From contig JAKJHY010000028.1 in NCBI GenBank assembly GCA_021648845.1, positions 1 to 64,000 on the forward strand: DNA of 64,000 bases, in the 5' to 3' direction. The notes under the pieces were generated by a model that worked only from the letters and a program-made list of their open reading frames with translations, had not been told where the DNA came from and made no database searches. Positions 45,096 to 54,369 of the stretch are shown piece after piece. The position numbers and the translations under genes are program-made. Source of the stretch: Mycobacterium sp. MBM (GTDB lineage: Bacteria > Actinomycetota > Actinomycetes > Mycobacteriales > Mycobacteriaceae). How positions within the stretch are numbered: position 1 is the stretch's first letter; each line of letters opens with the position of its first letter.

Positions 45096-46196
45096 GTGAC
45101 CATCCGAATGCCCGCGGCGCGCCAGGTCCTGCGGCGAGCGGTGTGCGGTTCAGCGGTGGCTGCCCTGGTGCTTACCGGTTCGATGAGCCCCGTGCAGGCC
45201 GACCCGGCGGCTGACGCGCTGGCCGAGCTCAACGAGTTGTCCGCGCAGGCGGTGCAGAGTCGCGAGGCGGTGACCAGCGCCCAACGCCAGGTCGATGCGA
45301 CGCTGGCCACCCAGATTGCGGCCGACAACCGTCACCGCGCCGACCTGGCCACCCTTGAAGCGGCGAACGCGCAGCTTGCGCCGTATCAGGACGCCGCAGA
45401 CCGGGTCGCCGCGATGACCTACATGAACGGTGGGTCCGGGCAACTGGCGGCGTTGCTCACCGCGGGCTCACCGCAACAGCTGATCGACAAGATGGCATTG
45501 CACCGCGCGGTGGCCGCCCAGACCGCCGATCAGATGGCCGCGTTGAAACCGGCGCGTGAGCGCGCGGTCGCCGCCGTCGAGGCCTCGGACCGCTCCGCCG
45601 CCGGTGCACGGGCCGCTGCCGAGCAGGCCGCCGCCGTGCGCGCCGAACTGCAGGCCAAGCTCAGCGAGATGCTGAAGCAGATCGCCGCCGCGGAGGCGAA
45701 ATACGCGGCCCTGACACCTGCACAGCAGGCCGTGGTCGACAACGCCCCGCCCCCGGCAGCGGCCCCGGCCCCGACCGATCCGGCCATCGTCGCGATGCCC
45801 CCCGCACCGTCCCTGGCGGCGGCGGTCATGGACATCCCGGAGGCGGCGTTGCCCGTCGGCGTCGCGAACGAAGCCGGTCTGCAGCCCAATGCGATCCTGG
45901 CGGCCCGGGCCGTCAGCGCCCAGTTTCCCCAGATCGGCGAGATCGGGGGTGTTCGGCCGGACTCCAAGCCGTGGCATCCCAGCGGCCTGGCGATCGACAT
46001 CATGATCCCGAATTCAGGCAGCCCCGAGGGCATCGCGCTCGGCGATCAAATCATGGCGTTCGCGTTGAACAACGCGGCCCGGTTCGGTCTACAGGATGTG
46101 ATCTGGCGTGGCACCTATTACACGCCGGCCGGTCCGCAGGCCTCGGGCTACGGCCACTTCGACCACGTGCACATCACGGTAACCCCGCGCCGCTGA
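45096..46196 (+). CDS. Secreted coiled-coil protein with ARB_07466-like C-terminal domain
   Basis: The 366-residue precursor has an N-terminal signal (AVCGSAVAALVLTGSMSPVQ, cleavage after QA). A long Ala/Glu-rich coiled coil (about residues 35-210) resembles the N-terminal part of RipC-like mycobacterial peptidoglycan hydrolase regulators. A Pro/Ala linker follows, then a C-terminal domain near residue 265-366 (HPSGLAIDIMIPNSGSPEGI, VIWRGTYYTPAG, GHFDHVHITVTP). The HxxGxAxD-HFDHVH pattern is seen in zinc peptidase-like/ARB_07466 domains, so a metal site is likely. A role in cell-wall remodelling is inferred. GTG 45096 or ATG 45108 may be the start. Confidence 0.85.
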   Translation: MTIRMPAARQVLRRAVCGSAVAALVLTGSMSPVQADPAADALAELNELSAQAVQSREAVTSAQRQVDATLATQIAADNRHRADLATLEAANAQLAPYQDAADRVAAMTYMNGGSGQLAALLTAGSPQQLIDKMALHRAVAAQTADQMAALKPARERAVAAVEASDRSAAGARAAAEQAAAVRAELQAKLSEMLKQIAAAEAKYAALTPAQQAVVDNAPPPAAAPAPTDPAIVAMPPAPSLAAAVMDIPEAALPVGVANEAGLQPNAILAARAVSAQFPQIGEIGGVRPDSKPWHPSGLAIDIMIPNSGSPEGIALGDQIMAFALNNAARFGLQDVIWRGTYYTPAGPQASGYGHFDHVHITVTPRR

Positions 46197-46197
46197 G

Positions 46198-46968
46198 TCA
46201 GGGGTGCTTGTTCCACTGGCCGCAGTCCAAGGCCAGCACATCGTTGACGTCCACGCGGATCCCGCCGACGACCGGCCCCGGGTTCGAGGCCGTGTCGATG
46301 ATGCGCTGATAGAGCACGGCCGCGGGGTGGATCTGCCCCTTGGACCACGACCGGGTCTGCCAGATCCAGGCTTTGCCGGGCGTGCCCGACCGCCCGATCA
46401 CGCCGTCCTCGATGGCCCACTGGCACGGGTTGATGCCGGCGTAGATTCCGGTGCGCATTTCGCCGATCACCGAGTTGATACCGCGAAACCACGGTAGCGC
46501 CAGGCTGTTCCAGGTATTGCGGTCGATATCGTCATCGACGCTGAAGAAGATCGGTGCGCTCTTGCCGCCGCCGGCCGCGGTATGCAGTGTCCATGCCGTC
46601 TTGGCGTCTGCGACGCCGCCGGCGAACCCTCGGGTGAAGTCCGAAGGCGCTGTGCCGCCGGGCTTTCCGTACTGATAGTTGCTGACGATGATCAAGCCGG
46701 CGGCAGTGAGTTGCTGGGCGTAGGGCAACGTGATGGGTTTGGCGCCGAACGACGAGCCCGGGCGCGAAGTGGACACGTAGTTGATCACGCCGGCATGCCC
46801 GGCCGCCCGGATGTCCTGGGCCGGAATCTGGCGCATGGCGAAGTCGATCACGGTGGGCGCTGCTGCCGATGCCGCCGGCGGTCGGGCGACCGACGCGGCG
46901 CCCAGCGCGGCCAGTGCCGCGCCCGTGTAGCGCAGCGCGTCGCGTCGCGACACCGGCGAGTCCTGCAT
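46198..46968 (-). CDS. Tat-exported DUF1906 (glycoside hydrolase-like) protein
   Basis: The 256-residue precursor begins with a twin-arginine signal (SRRDALRYTGAALAALG). The exported domain is DUF1906, the family of the mycobacterial Tat substrate Rv2525c: VIDFAMRQIPAQDIRAAG near 40, INYVSTSRPGSSFGAKPITL near 62-81, IFFSVDDDIDRNTWNSLALP near 142-161, and KAWIWQTRSWSKG near 203. Rv2525c-like proteins have a TIM-barrel glycosidase-like fold, with proposed peptidoglycan-related function. It converges on the ARB_07466-like gene, leaving a one-base gap. Confidence 0.9.
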   Translation of the reverse strand: MQDSPVSRRDALRYTGAALAALGAASVARPPAASAAAPTVIDFAMRQIPAQDIRAAGHAGVINYVSTSRPGSSFGAKPITLPYAQQLTAAGLIIVSNYQYGKPGGTAPSDFTRGFAGGVADAKTAWTLHTAAGGGKSAPIFFSVDDDIDRNTWNSLALPWFRGINSVIGEMRTGIYAGINPCQWAIEDGVIGRSGTPGKAWIWQTRSWSKGQIHPAAVLYQRIIDTASNPGPVVGGIRVDVNDVLALDCGQWNKHP

Positions 46969-47174
46969 GGCGCGATGTTAACAGGGGGACAGTTGTGACT
47001 ACTGTGATCTTGCTACTGTTGGCGCGTCCCGGCGCAACCCGCCGTGGCGCGAGACGGCTCACGCCCGCCATGTGACACGGGCGCGCCGCCCGGGATCACG
47101 TGAACCCGCCAGCAAACACGTTGAACCGATGAACCTTTCGCCCATGCCCCCTTGCTCGGGCTAGGCTCGCCGCC

Positions 47175-47966
47175 ATGCCACCCACACCGCAGCAAGCCGC
47201 GCGTTCGCACGACTACCTGCGCCGCCTCGCCCACTCCGACGCCGGTAGAGGCTTCAAATCCATCGCCAGCTCGGCACTTGCCCTCCAACCCGGCCACGTC
47301 GTGGCCGACCTGGGATGTGGCCCGGGCGCGGATCTGCTCGGCTACGCCGAGGCGGTCGGGCCCACCGGGAGAGTTATCGGCATCGACAACAACGTGGAAC
47401 TCGTCGGGCACGCGCGGTCCGCCACCGCGCACGTGCCCCAGGTGTCCATCGAAACCGCCGATATCCACGACCTCCCGCTGCAGAGCGGGTCGGTGGACCG
47501 CGTGCACGTCGACCGCGTGCTCCAACATGTGGATTCACCCGCCACGGTGATCGGCGAAGCCGCCCGGACGTTGCGCCACGGCGGCAGGATCGTCTGCGTC
47601 GAACCCGACTGGGCCACCGTCGTCGTCGACCACCCCGATCTCGCCGCGGCCACCGCCTACACCAGATTCAACATCGAGCGCACCGTCGCGCACCCCACCG
47701 TCGGCCGGACACTGCCGCGCCTGCTGCGCGATGCCGGTATCACCGTCGAGGCGATCACACCGGCCACCGTCGTCTTCACCGACTCGACCGAAGCCGACGA
47801 GGCCCTCACCATCCGATCCGTCACCGAACGCGCCGTGGCCGCCGGCTATCTCACCGGCGACCAGGGCCGTGCCTGGCTCGATCATCTTGCGGTGCCATCC
47901 TTCTTCGCCGCCATCACCCTTTTCGTCGTCACCGGCCACCGCGCCGCGCTGGAACCGTTACGTTGA
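47175..47966 (+). CDS. SAM-dependent methyltransferase (class I)
   Basis: This 263-residue protein has the SAM motif VVADLGCGPGADLLGYAEAV near residue 43, VIGIDNNVELVGHAR (motif II acidic), and the VDRVHVDRVLQHVDSP motif near residue 103. The TLRHGGRIVCVEPDWATVVV post-motif matches UbiE/Methyltransf_11 enzymes. It stands alone, 50 bases before the APC permease in the same direction. The acceptor is unknown. Confidence 0.88.
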   Translation: MPPTPQQAARSHDYLRRLAHSDAGRGFKSIASSALALQPGHVVADLGCGPGADLLGYAEAVGPTGRVIGIDNNVELVGHARSATAHVPQVSIETADIHDLPLQSGSVDRVHVDRVLQHVDSPATVIGEAARTLRHGGRIVCVEPDWATVVVDHPDLAAATAYTRFNIERTVAHPTVGRTLPRLLRDAGITVEAITPATVVFTDSTEADEALTIRSVTERAVAAGYLTGDQGRAWLDHLAVPSFFAAITLFVVTGHRAALEPLR

Positions 47967-48018
47967 ACTCGGGTCCGCGACCGCGGGCAGGACGAGCACC
48001 GGGGGAGGGCGAGTTCCG

Positions 48019-49482
48019 ATGGCGGGCAAAGCAGTGGACACAGCCGAGGACGCCTCGCTGCTGAAGGTTCTCGGCAACTGGGATGTGCTGGCCCTCGGCT
48101 TCGGAGCCATGATCGGTTTCGGCTGGGTGGTGTTGACCGGGGACTGGATCGGCTCGGCGGGCACGCTCGGTGCGGTCCTGGCGATGATGGCCGGCGGTCT
48201 GATCATGGGTGTGGTCGGTCTGACCTACGCCGAGCTCACCGCCGCCATGCCCAAGGCCGGCGGCGAGCACAACTTCTTGCTTCGCGGGATGGGCCCGAGG
48301 TGGTCGTTCATCGGCTCGTGGGGCATCGTCGGCGGCTACGTCACGATCGTGGCATTCGAGGCCGTGGCCCTGCCGCGAACCGCTCTCTACCTCTTCCCCG
48401 GCCTCAACCAGGTGAGGCTGTGGGAGGTCGCCGGCAGCGAGGTCCATCTCAGCTGGGCGCTGGTAGGCGCACTCGCGGCGGTCGTCATCACCACCGTCAA
48501 CATTCTCGGGGTCAAATTCGCCAGCGCGGCACAGACCTTCGTCGTGGTGCTCCTGCTGATCATCGGGCTGATGCTGGTGTTCGGTTCGTTCACCGGCGGG
48601 TCGACCGACAACATGCAACCACTGATCACCGGTGGAGCGGCGGGGTTCTTCGCCGTGCTCGTGGTGGTGCCGTTCCTGTTCGTCGGTTTCGACGTGATCC
48701 CGCAGTCGGCCGAAGAAGTCAACGTACCCGCCCGTCAGATCGGGCGCCTGGTCGTCATCGCCGTGGTGTTGGCGACCGTGTGGTATCTGCTCACCATTGT
48801 CACGACATCCTCGGCGATGCCCGCCGGAGAGCTCGCCGACGCCGATATCGCCACCGCCGATGCGTTCGGCGTGATGTTCGGCAACGACGTGATGGCCAAG
48901 CTCCTGATCGCCGGGGGCATCGCCGGGATCCTGACCTCGTGGAACTCCCTGCTCCTCGGTGCGTCACGGTTGATGTACTCGATGGCACGTTCGGGGATGC
49001 TGCCTGCCTGGTTCGGCAGGCTGCACCCGCGGTTCCGCACCCCGATCAACGCGCTGCTGTTCATCGGCGGCCTCTCTTTTCTGGCCCCGTTCTTGGGCGA
49101 GGCGATGCTCGGGTGGCTCGTCGACTCCGGCTCCCCGAGCATTGTCATCGCCTATCTGCTGGTGTCGGTCGTATTCTTGGTTCTACGCCGACGCGAACCG
49201 CAGATGGATCGCCCACTTCGGGTCGGCGGAAACGGGCGCGGCGGTCTGCTGATCGGCGGCGCCGCCGTGGTGCTGTGCATCGCGTTGCTCAGTCTCTACC
49301 TGCCGGGGATGCCCGCATTCCTCGACGTGCAACCGTGGATTCTGTTCGGCGCGTGGTGGATTCTCGGCGCAATCTTCCTGCTGCGCATTCCGGCCGGTAT
49401 CGAGCCGGGGCACGACGCCGAACATCGATTGCTGGAGGTACTCAAGCAGCGGCGGGCACCGGGCGGCGGAACGCCGAGCTGA
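48019..49482 (+). CDS. APC-family amino acid/amine permease
   Basis: The ATG at 48019 gives 487 residues with about 12 transmembrane helices: the G-rich first helix (ALGFGAMIGFGWVVLTGDWI), YAELTAAMPKAGGEHNFLLR near 75-94, FDVIPQSAEEVNVPARQIGR near 224, and SRLMYSMARSGMLPAWFGRL near 315. These are standard APC fold motifs. The substrate (amino acid, polyamine or similar) is not determinable. The 3' end overlaps the convergent lycopene cyclase gene by 41 bases. Confidence 0.92.
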   Translation: MAGKAVDTAEDASLLKVLGNWDVLALGFGAMIGFGWVVLTGDWIGSAGTLGAVLAMMAGGLIMGVVGLTYAELTAAMPKAGGEHNFLLRGMGPRWSFIGSWGIVGGYVTIVAFEAVALPRTALYLFPGLNQVRLWEVAGSEVHLSWALVGALAAVVITTVNILGVKFASAAQTFVVVLLLIIGLMLVFGSFTGGSTDNMQPLITGGAAGFFAVLVVVPFLFVGFDVIPQSAEEVNVPARQIGRLVVIAVVLATVWYLLTIVTTSSAMPAGELADADIATADAFGVMFGNDVMAKLLIAGGIAGILTSWNSLLLGASRLMYSMARSGMLPAWFGRLHPRFRTPINALLFIGGLSFLAPFLGEAMLGWLVDSGSPSIVIAYLLVSVVFLVLRRREPQMDRPLRVGGNGRGGLLIGGAAVVLCIALLSLYLPGMPAFLDVQPWILFGAWWILGAIFLLRIPAGIEPGHDAEHRLLEVLKQRRAPGGGTPS

Positions 49483-50632
49483 CCAGTTGGCGGCGCAGCC
49501 GTCCGTCGGCGATCCGGAACAGGTGGCTCATGGCGACGGCGGTGCCGCGCACATCCGCGCGCGCGGTCAGATACGTCCAGCGGTACGACTCGGGCAACGA
49601 GAAGAATGTCTCGAAGAAGTCCGGGACCTCTTCGGCCGGCATCCGCAGCAGCGCTTCCAGCCCGATCCGCCGGAAACGGTGGATCGCGCGCGCCGAGCGA
49701 GGCCAAACCGTTTGCTCGGCGGCCGTCAGCGCCGCGCGCGGATCGGCAGGGAGATGGGCGGCGAGCGCCGCGGCCACCTTCGGGGCGAGGTGTAACGAGG
49801 CGGCCACGCTGAAACCGGTCGCAGGATGGATCAACGGTGCCGCCGCGCCGAACCCGAGCGAACTTCTGCCGCGGTGCCTCGGCTGATCCAGCGGGAACGA
49901 AACCTTCTCGCTACGTGCGCCCTCCGGGGCCGCTATGCCGTGGTGGGCCAGCCGGGCGTGCAGCCGTCGGCGCAGAACAGACAACGGCAGGCCGGGCCGG
50001 CGGGCCAGCGAGGTCTCTTCGACCAGTACCTGGCCTTCCCCGAGGGGCACCGCGTAAAGGAATGTCGGCCATCCGGTCTCGCCGTGGTCGGCACGCCAGT
50101 CCATGAACAGCGCCTCGCCCGGGGAGGTCAGGGGGGCGGCCGCCTCCTCGTCGATCACCAGTCCGTAGGCGGTCTGCTCCGCGGCCACGCCACGCGCCGG
50201 GGTGGGGTCCAGCGGGCGCACCCTGCCCCCGGCGTCGATGATCACCCGGGCGGACACGGTGGATCCGTCGGCCAGCGCGATCGCGTCGGGTCCAGCCGAG
50301 CCCACGGCCCGGCCCACATGGACGCGCACCCCGGTGAGGCGGTCGGCGAGGTGCCGATGAAGCGCGGGCACGTCCAGGACGGAGTAATCCCAGCCCAACC
50401 GGTGCTCGGCCCGTGCGATCGCGCGGCCCGCAGCCCGGGCCGCGACCACCGATGCGGGCAGATCCGCCGGCACTTCCCGGGCCCACATCCCGTAGGTGGC
50501 CGTCCACGGCCGGTCCGGAGAGGGGTCGAGCAACGCGGTGCTCATCCCGAGCCCGGCGCATGCCGCCGCCACCGCCATCCCGGCGGGCCCACCGCCCACC
50601 ACGAGCACGTCGGCGGCCGCTGCGGTGGTCAC
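49442..50632 (-). CDS. crtL: Lycopene beta-cyclase, plant/cyanobacterial CrtL type
   Basis: The 396-residue flavoprotein has the N-terminal dinucleotide-binding motif DVLVVGGGPAGMAVAAACAG, then YGMWAREVP near residue 47, FMDWRADHGETGWPTFLYAV near 175, and EETSLARRPGLPLSVL near 205. The conserved LIHPATGFSVAASLHLAP (near 267-284) and the basic C-terminal end are also typical. This matches FAD-dependent lycopene cyclases of the CrtL type, which make beta-carotene ends, rather than the small CrtYc/CrtYd type. It is isolated from other carotenoid genes in this window. Confidence 0.9.
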   Translation of the reverse strand: MTTAAAADVLVVGGGPAGMAVAAACAGLGMSTALLDPSPDRPWTATYGMWAREVPADLPASVVAARAAGRAIARAEHRLGWDYSVLDVPALHRHLADRLTGVRVHVGRAVGSAGPDAIALADGSTVSARVIIDAGGRVRPLDPTPARGVAAEQTAYGLVIDEEAAAPLTSPGEALFMDWRADHGETGWPTFLYAVPLGEGQVLVEETSLARRPGLPLSVLRRRLHARLAHHGIAAPEGARSEKVSFPLDQPRHRGRSSLGFGAAAPLIHPATGFSVAASLHLAPKVAAALAAHLPADPRAALTAAEQTVWPRSARAIHRFRRIGLEALLRMPAEEVPDFFETFFSLPESYRWTYLTARADVRGTAVAMSHLFRIADGRLRRQLVSSAFRRPVPAAA

Positions 50633-50641
50633 AGTCGAACC

Positions 50642-52765
50642 CTACGCACGCGTGACGCGGGGCGTGATCATCGCCGGGTCCGCGGTCGGCAGGCTCAGCC
50701 GCATATCCGTCACCCGTAACGACCCGAACGAGGTGGCGGTGGCATACGTCGTCGCCGACGCCACCAGTTGCACCGTGACCGTCTGACCGGGCCTCAGCGT
50801 GTGCGCCACCGGTTCGAGCGCAATGCTGATCGAATGCGCTCGACCGTCGAGCGTCACAGGTATCGGCGTGACCTGGCTGCCCAGCACCAGCCCGGTGGAG
50901 TCGTCGACGAGCTGGGCGTACACGTGCCGCGCGGTGCCGGTGCCGGTGTAGCCGAGCGTCAGTGCCGGCGCGCCGACCACGACGGTGTCCGTCGCGAGCG
51001 GGGGTGTCGTGAGATTCAGCGCATTGAAAGCCTTCGACCCGGCGAAGGGCAATACCCCGAACAACGGTCCGGAACCGCCGACGAACGGCACCAACGGCAG
51101 CCGGCCGCCCGAACTGGCGGCGGCAAGTGGACTGCCGTTGACGAGTCGGTAGGTGTCCGAGGCGTAGAACTGCCCGCGCTGGTCGACGAACTCGAACTGC
51201 GGACCGGTCACGGCCGCGGTGTTGCCGTTGACGTACCGGTCGAGCCACGCGAGGGTGGCCTGCCGGATCACGACGCCGTCGGTGGGGTCGAGAAGATTGT
51301 TGGCGCACAGCCCGTGTCCGCCGCAAAACCAGATCACCTTGGTCGGCACACCGTTGGCGATGAGGGCCCGCGCCGTGCTGTCGGACTCCTGCAGGGAGAA
51401 CAGTGTGTCCACGGTGCCCTGGATCAGCAGCGTCGGCGCGGTGATCGCGCCGACGAGGTCGACAGGTCCGCCGGGGCCGAGTTGCGCCAGCCGATCTTGT
51501 TGAGCGGGCGTTTGTCTGCCGGTCAGCACACCGTAGATCGTGGACGCCAGGATGGCCGGATTCGCCCGGGTGAACAGGGTGGTGCCGGCGGTCAGGACGG
51601 CCGCCCAGCTGCTCTTGTACGACCGGTTCTTGTAGTACGCGGTGCTGAAGGAGTTCCACGCGATCGCCGGCACGATCGCATCGATACGCGGGTCGGTCCC
51701 GGCCGCGACCAGTTGGATGCCGCCACCGTACGAGGCGCCGGTCATGCCGATGCGGGGATCGAGCACACCGGGGTCCAGCCGCACCTCCGGCTGAGTGGCC
51801 ACCCAGCTGATGATCGCGGAGACGTCCTTGGCCTCGAAGTCGGGAGAACCCTGCTCCAGCCGCCCACCGGAGCGGTGTTCACCGCGCGGATCCCAGGTCA
51901 CCACATTGAAACCGGCGGCGCGCAGCGTCCCGACGTACACCAGCCCCGAGGTGTCGGCGATGACGCCGTCCAAGGGCGTGACGTTCAGGTTGGTGGCGCC
52001 CGGCAGCAGCAGACCGGGGCCCTGCAGGATCGTGGCGGCCTTCTCGCCGGCCCGCAGCCCGACCGCCGGCATGAAGTGTGCGTAGATCCGCGTCCCGTCG
52101 AAGGACGTCACCATCGCATCCCGGGGGCGAGGAGTTCCCGGTGGCCGCCCGACCTCCAGCGGATAGCCGAAGATCGGGTGCAGGAGGTCGCTGAGCACCG
52201 GTATCCGGTTGATCGCCGCGACGACGGGGGTGACGAACATCGGACCGAAGAGAGGGAGCTGCTGCAACGGTTCCAGCAGCGGCGTCCTCGGTGTCACGAT
52301 GACGGGTGCGCGCGTCACCGGGTCGATGAGCGGGGCGGTGTCGGCGGTGGGGGCCAGGGTGTTCCTGCTCGCAGCCGCCAACATCGTCCACGACAGCGGC
52401 GCACCCGTCGGCGTGCGCGGGCCGTCCTTGGCGGTCCGGGCCGTGCGCGGCGCCCGCAAGGTCGGTGCGTCAGACGCAGCCGTCTTCGCGGAATACCGCT
52501 TCGGCGTCGATGCAGACGGTGTGCCGTCGGGACTCGACGCCCTGAGCATGACCGACCGCGGTGCGGTGGTCTTGGGTCCGGTCCGCACCCCCGCGGGTGC
52601 GGATTGCGAGGTAGCCGCACCGGAGGTGGCCGAACTGGCGCCGGCGGCCGAAGAATCGTCCGGGGCTGCCGATGCCGTGCCGCAGGCCACCGCCACCCCG
52701 ATACCCAGCGCCGCCGCCACACCACCGATTCGGCCGACGTACGCCGCCGTGCTGGTACCGGTCAT
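50642..52765 (-). CDS. Secreted CocE/NonD-type hydrolase (X-Pro dipeptidyl peptidase S15-like)
   Basis: The 707-residue precursor has a signal-like N-terminus (GIGVAVACGTASAAPDD) and a long Ala/Pro/Thr-rich linker to about residue 175. The alpha/beta hydrolase domain carries the oxyanion region and GMTGASYGGGIQLVAAG near residue 343, with Ser in ASYGG. Catalytic Asp/His regions are VDTLFSLQES and CGGHGLCA. The C-terminal segment from about 560 resembles the galactose-binding-like lid of X-Pro peptidases. It could be a secreted peptidase or esterase. It lies nine bases from the lycopene cyclase gene in the same direction. Confidence 0.88.
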   Translation of the reverse strand: MTGTSTAAYVGRIGGVAAALGIGVAVACGTASAAPDDSSAAGASSATSGAATSQSAPAGVRTGPKTTAPRSVMLRASSPDGTPSASTPKRYSAKTAASDAPTLRAPRTARTAKDGPRTPTGAPLSWTMLAAASRNTLAPTADTAPLIDPVTRAPVIVTPRTPLLEPLQQLPLFGPMFVTPVVAAINRIPVLSDLLHPIFGYPLEVGRPPGTPRPRDAMVTSFDGTRIYAHFMPAVGLRAGEKAATILQGPGLLLPGATNLNVTPLDGVIADTSGLVYVGTLRAAGFNVVTWDPRGEHRSGGRLEQGSPDFEAKDVSAIISWVATQPEVRLDPGVLDPRIGMTGASYGGGIQLVAAGTDPRIDAIVPAIAWNSFSTAYYKNRSYKSSWAAVLTAGTTLFTRANPAILASTIYGVLTGRQTPAQQDRLAQLGPGGPVDLVGAITAPTLLIQGTVDTLFSLQESDSTARALIANGVPTKVIWFCGGHGLCANNLLDPTDGVVIRQATLAWLDRYVNGNTAAVTGPQFEFVDQRGQFYASDTYRLVNGSPLAAASSGGRLPLVPFVGGSGPLFGVLPFAGSKAFNALNLTTPPLATDTVVVGAPALTLGYTGTGTARHVYAQLVDDSTGLVLGSQVTPIPVTLDGRAHSISIALEPVAHTLRPGQTVTVQLVASATTYATATSFGSLRVTDMRLSLPTADPAMITPRVTRA

Positions 52766-52929
52766 CGCAGGGTTCTCCGGTCAGTCGTCTGCTGGCGAGG
52801 TGACGTCCATCACAACACGGGCCGATGGGCCTGAACAAGGACACTGCGCGACAGCGGCGCCCTCGCGTGCGGAACAGCGGGTGCGCGGGGGCGGCTACCG
52901 GCGCCGGAAACGACGCTTCGGCGATCATC

Positions 52930-53075
52930 CGATACACGTTGACGCACAAGATATTTCCGGGTCATACCGTCGGCGAATTCGCAACCGGCTGGACTTTCCC
53001 GGCGGGGTTGCCCACCTGCACTACAGGTTTTCCCTGGACGGCGCGCTGATCGCCCGGCTGGTGATAGAGCCCTGA
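52930..53075 (+). pseudogene. Frameshifted NTF2/SnoaL-like remnant
   Basis: One plus-strand frame encodes RYTLTHKIFPGHTVGEFATG then WTFPAG, running to about 53010. The adjacent frame continues with VAHLHYRFSLDGALIARLVI then EP and a stop at 53075. Joined, they resemble the C-terminal half of an NTF2-like/SnoaL protein. A single-base change in the GGCGGGG run near 53000 would account for the break. The 5' half is missing, so this is a remnant. Confidence 0.35.
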
Positions 53076-53100
53076 ACCGCGACGGTTGCGGCCCCGGGTG

Positions 53101-54369
53101 TCAGCTGGGCCGACCGAGCAGGTACCCCTGGCCGTACTGGATACCCAGCGCCCGTAGCGCACACTTCTGCCGAGGATTCTCGATCGCTTCGGCGACCGTC
53201 GATGCGCCCAGCTCGGTGGCGAGCTGCACGATCGCGGTGGCCAGCGCGCGTTTGACCGGGTCGTTCTCGATATCGCAGGTGAGCTCGCCGTCGATCTTGA
53301 TCATGTCGGGTCGAAGCCGAAGCATCTGGGTGAAGCTGGCAAACCCGGCGCCGGCATCGTCGATGGCCAGTTCGATGCCTTTGTCGCGCAGCGGCTTCAA
53401 CCGGGCCGCGAAGTCTTCGGGAAAGGGTTCGTGCTCGGTGATCTCCACCACCAGCCGCCGGTCGGCGGCGGTCAGGATGTCCTGCACGGTCGGGTCCAGC
53501 GCGGTCAACGGACTGAGATTGACCGAAAGGAAATGGTCCTTCGGGATCGCCCGGGCGGCGGCGAGGATCCGCGTGAGGGCCATGAGCTCCAGCGGATGGC
53601 TACGGCCGAGCTGGCGGGCGGTGTCAAACCACGGGGCGGGGCTCGGCACGGGTTCGTGCGGGAACCGGGACAACCCCTCGTACCCGATCGGATGGCCGGT
53701 GGACAGGTCGACGATCGGTTGGAACACCGGGAGCAGCTCATGGGGTTTCGAGAGCAAGGTGTCCAGTTGGGCATGTCTACGATCGTGACGGATGGCATCG
53801 GGCAGCAACACCGACGCCAGAAACCGGGCGGCCGAGTCGGCATTGGGCGTCCGAGGGTCCTCCAGCAGCTCGTCGAGGAGACGCGACAACTCCGAATGCG
53901 ACTCGATGAGAGCCGAGATGAACCGACTGATCGATGTGATGGCGAGAACGTCGGCATCGTTGAATGTGTTGGGCTCGGTGGCCGTGACCGACAGGGTGCC
54001 GACCGCCGAACCGTTGTGCAGCAACGGAATCACCACAAGGGAATGAATCCCCAGCCGGTTGCCGATCTCACGAACCTGCTGGGTCAGCGACGGGTCCGCG
54101 GACGTTTCGTGGCTGACCTGCGGTTCTCCGGTGGCGATCGCTCGTCCCTGAAACGTTCCTTCCGCCGGAAGCACCAGGCCGAGCAGGGAGGCCACCAACC
54201 CGTGGGCCGATACCACGACGAAATTCTTGTCGTGGGTGTAGATGCTGATCGCGACGCCGTCGGCCTTGGGCGTGAACAGACAGGTCTGTTCGGCGATCCT
54301 GCTCATCAGGGACACCGGGTCAAGGGAGTCGGCCAGGACCGTGGTCAGCTTGTACATGGTGCCCCACAT
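53101..54369 (-). CDS. GAF-EAL domain protein, paralogue of the 26 kb gene
   Basis: The 422-residue protein has an N-terminal GAF domain (about residues 20-160) and an EAL domain. As in the paralogue at 26.2-27.5 kb, the first motif is EGL (YEGLSRF, about residue 231) and the remaining catalytic residues are present: Asn near 284, Glu in VEITEHE, Asp-Asp in DDAGAG near 337, Lys in IKIDGE and Glu in AEAIEN. The two genes align in architecture and length. Cyclic-di-GMP hydrolysis under GAF control is expected. A TTG, two ATGs and an ATG four codons in are all possible starts. Confidence 0.88.
   Translation of the reverse strand: MWGTMYKLTTVLADSLDPVSLMSRIAEQTCLFTPKADGVAISIYTHDKNFVVVSAHGLVASLLGLVLPAEGTFQGRAIATGEPQVSHETSADPSLTQQVREIGNRLGIHSLVVIPLLHNGSAVGTLSVTATEPNTFNDADVLAITSISRFISALIESHSELSRLLDELLEDPRTPNADSAARFLASVLLPDAIRHDRRHAQLDTLLSKPHELLPVFQPIVDLSTGHPIGYEGLSRFPHEPVPSPAPWFDTARQLGRSHPLELMALTRILAAARAIPKDHFLSVNLSPLTALDPTVQDILTAADRRLVVEITEHEPFPEDFAARLKPLRDKGIELAIDDAGAGFASFTQMLRLRPDMIKIDGELTCDIENDPVKRALATAIVQLATELGASTVAEAIENPRQKCALRALGIQYGQGYLLGRPS

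Noticed and set aside
50768-52834. 688-codon plus-strand frame opposite the S15-like hydrolase
   Set aside because: It is a high-GC antisense shadow, dominated by Arg/Gly/His, with no recognisable domain.
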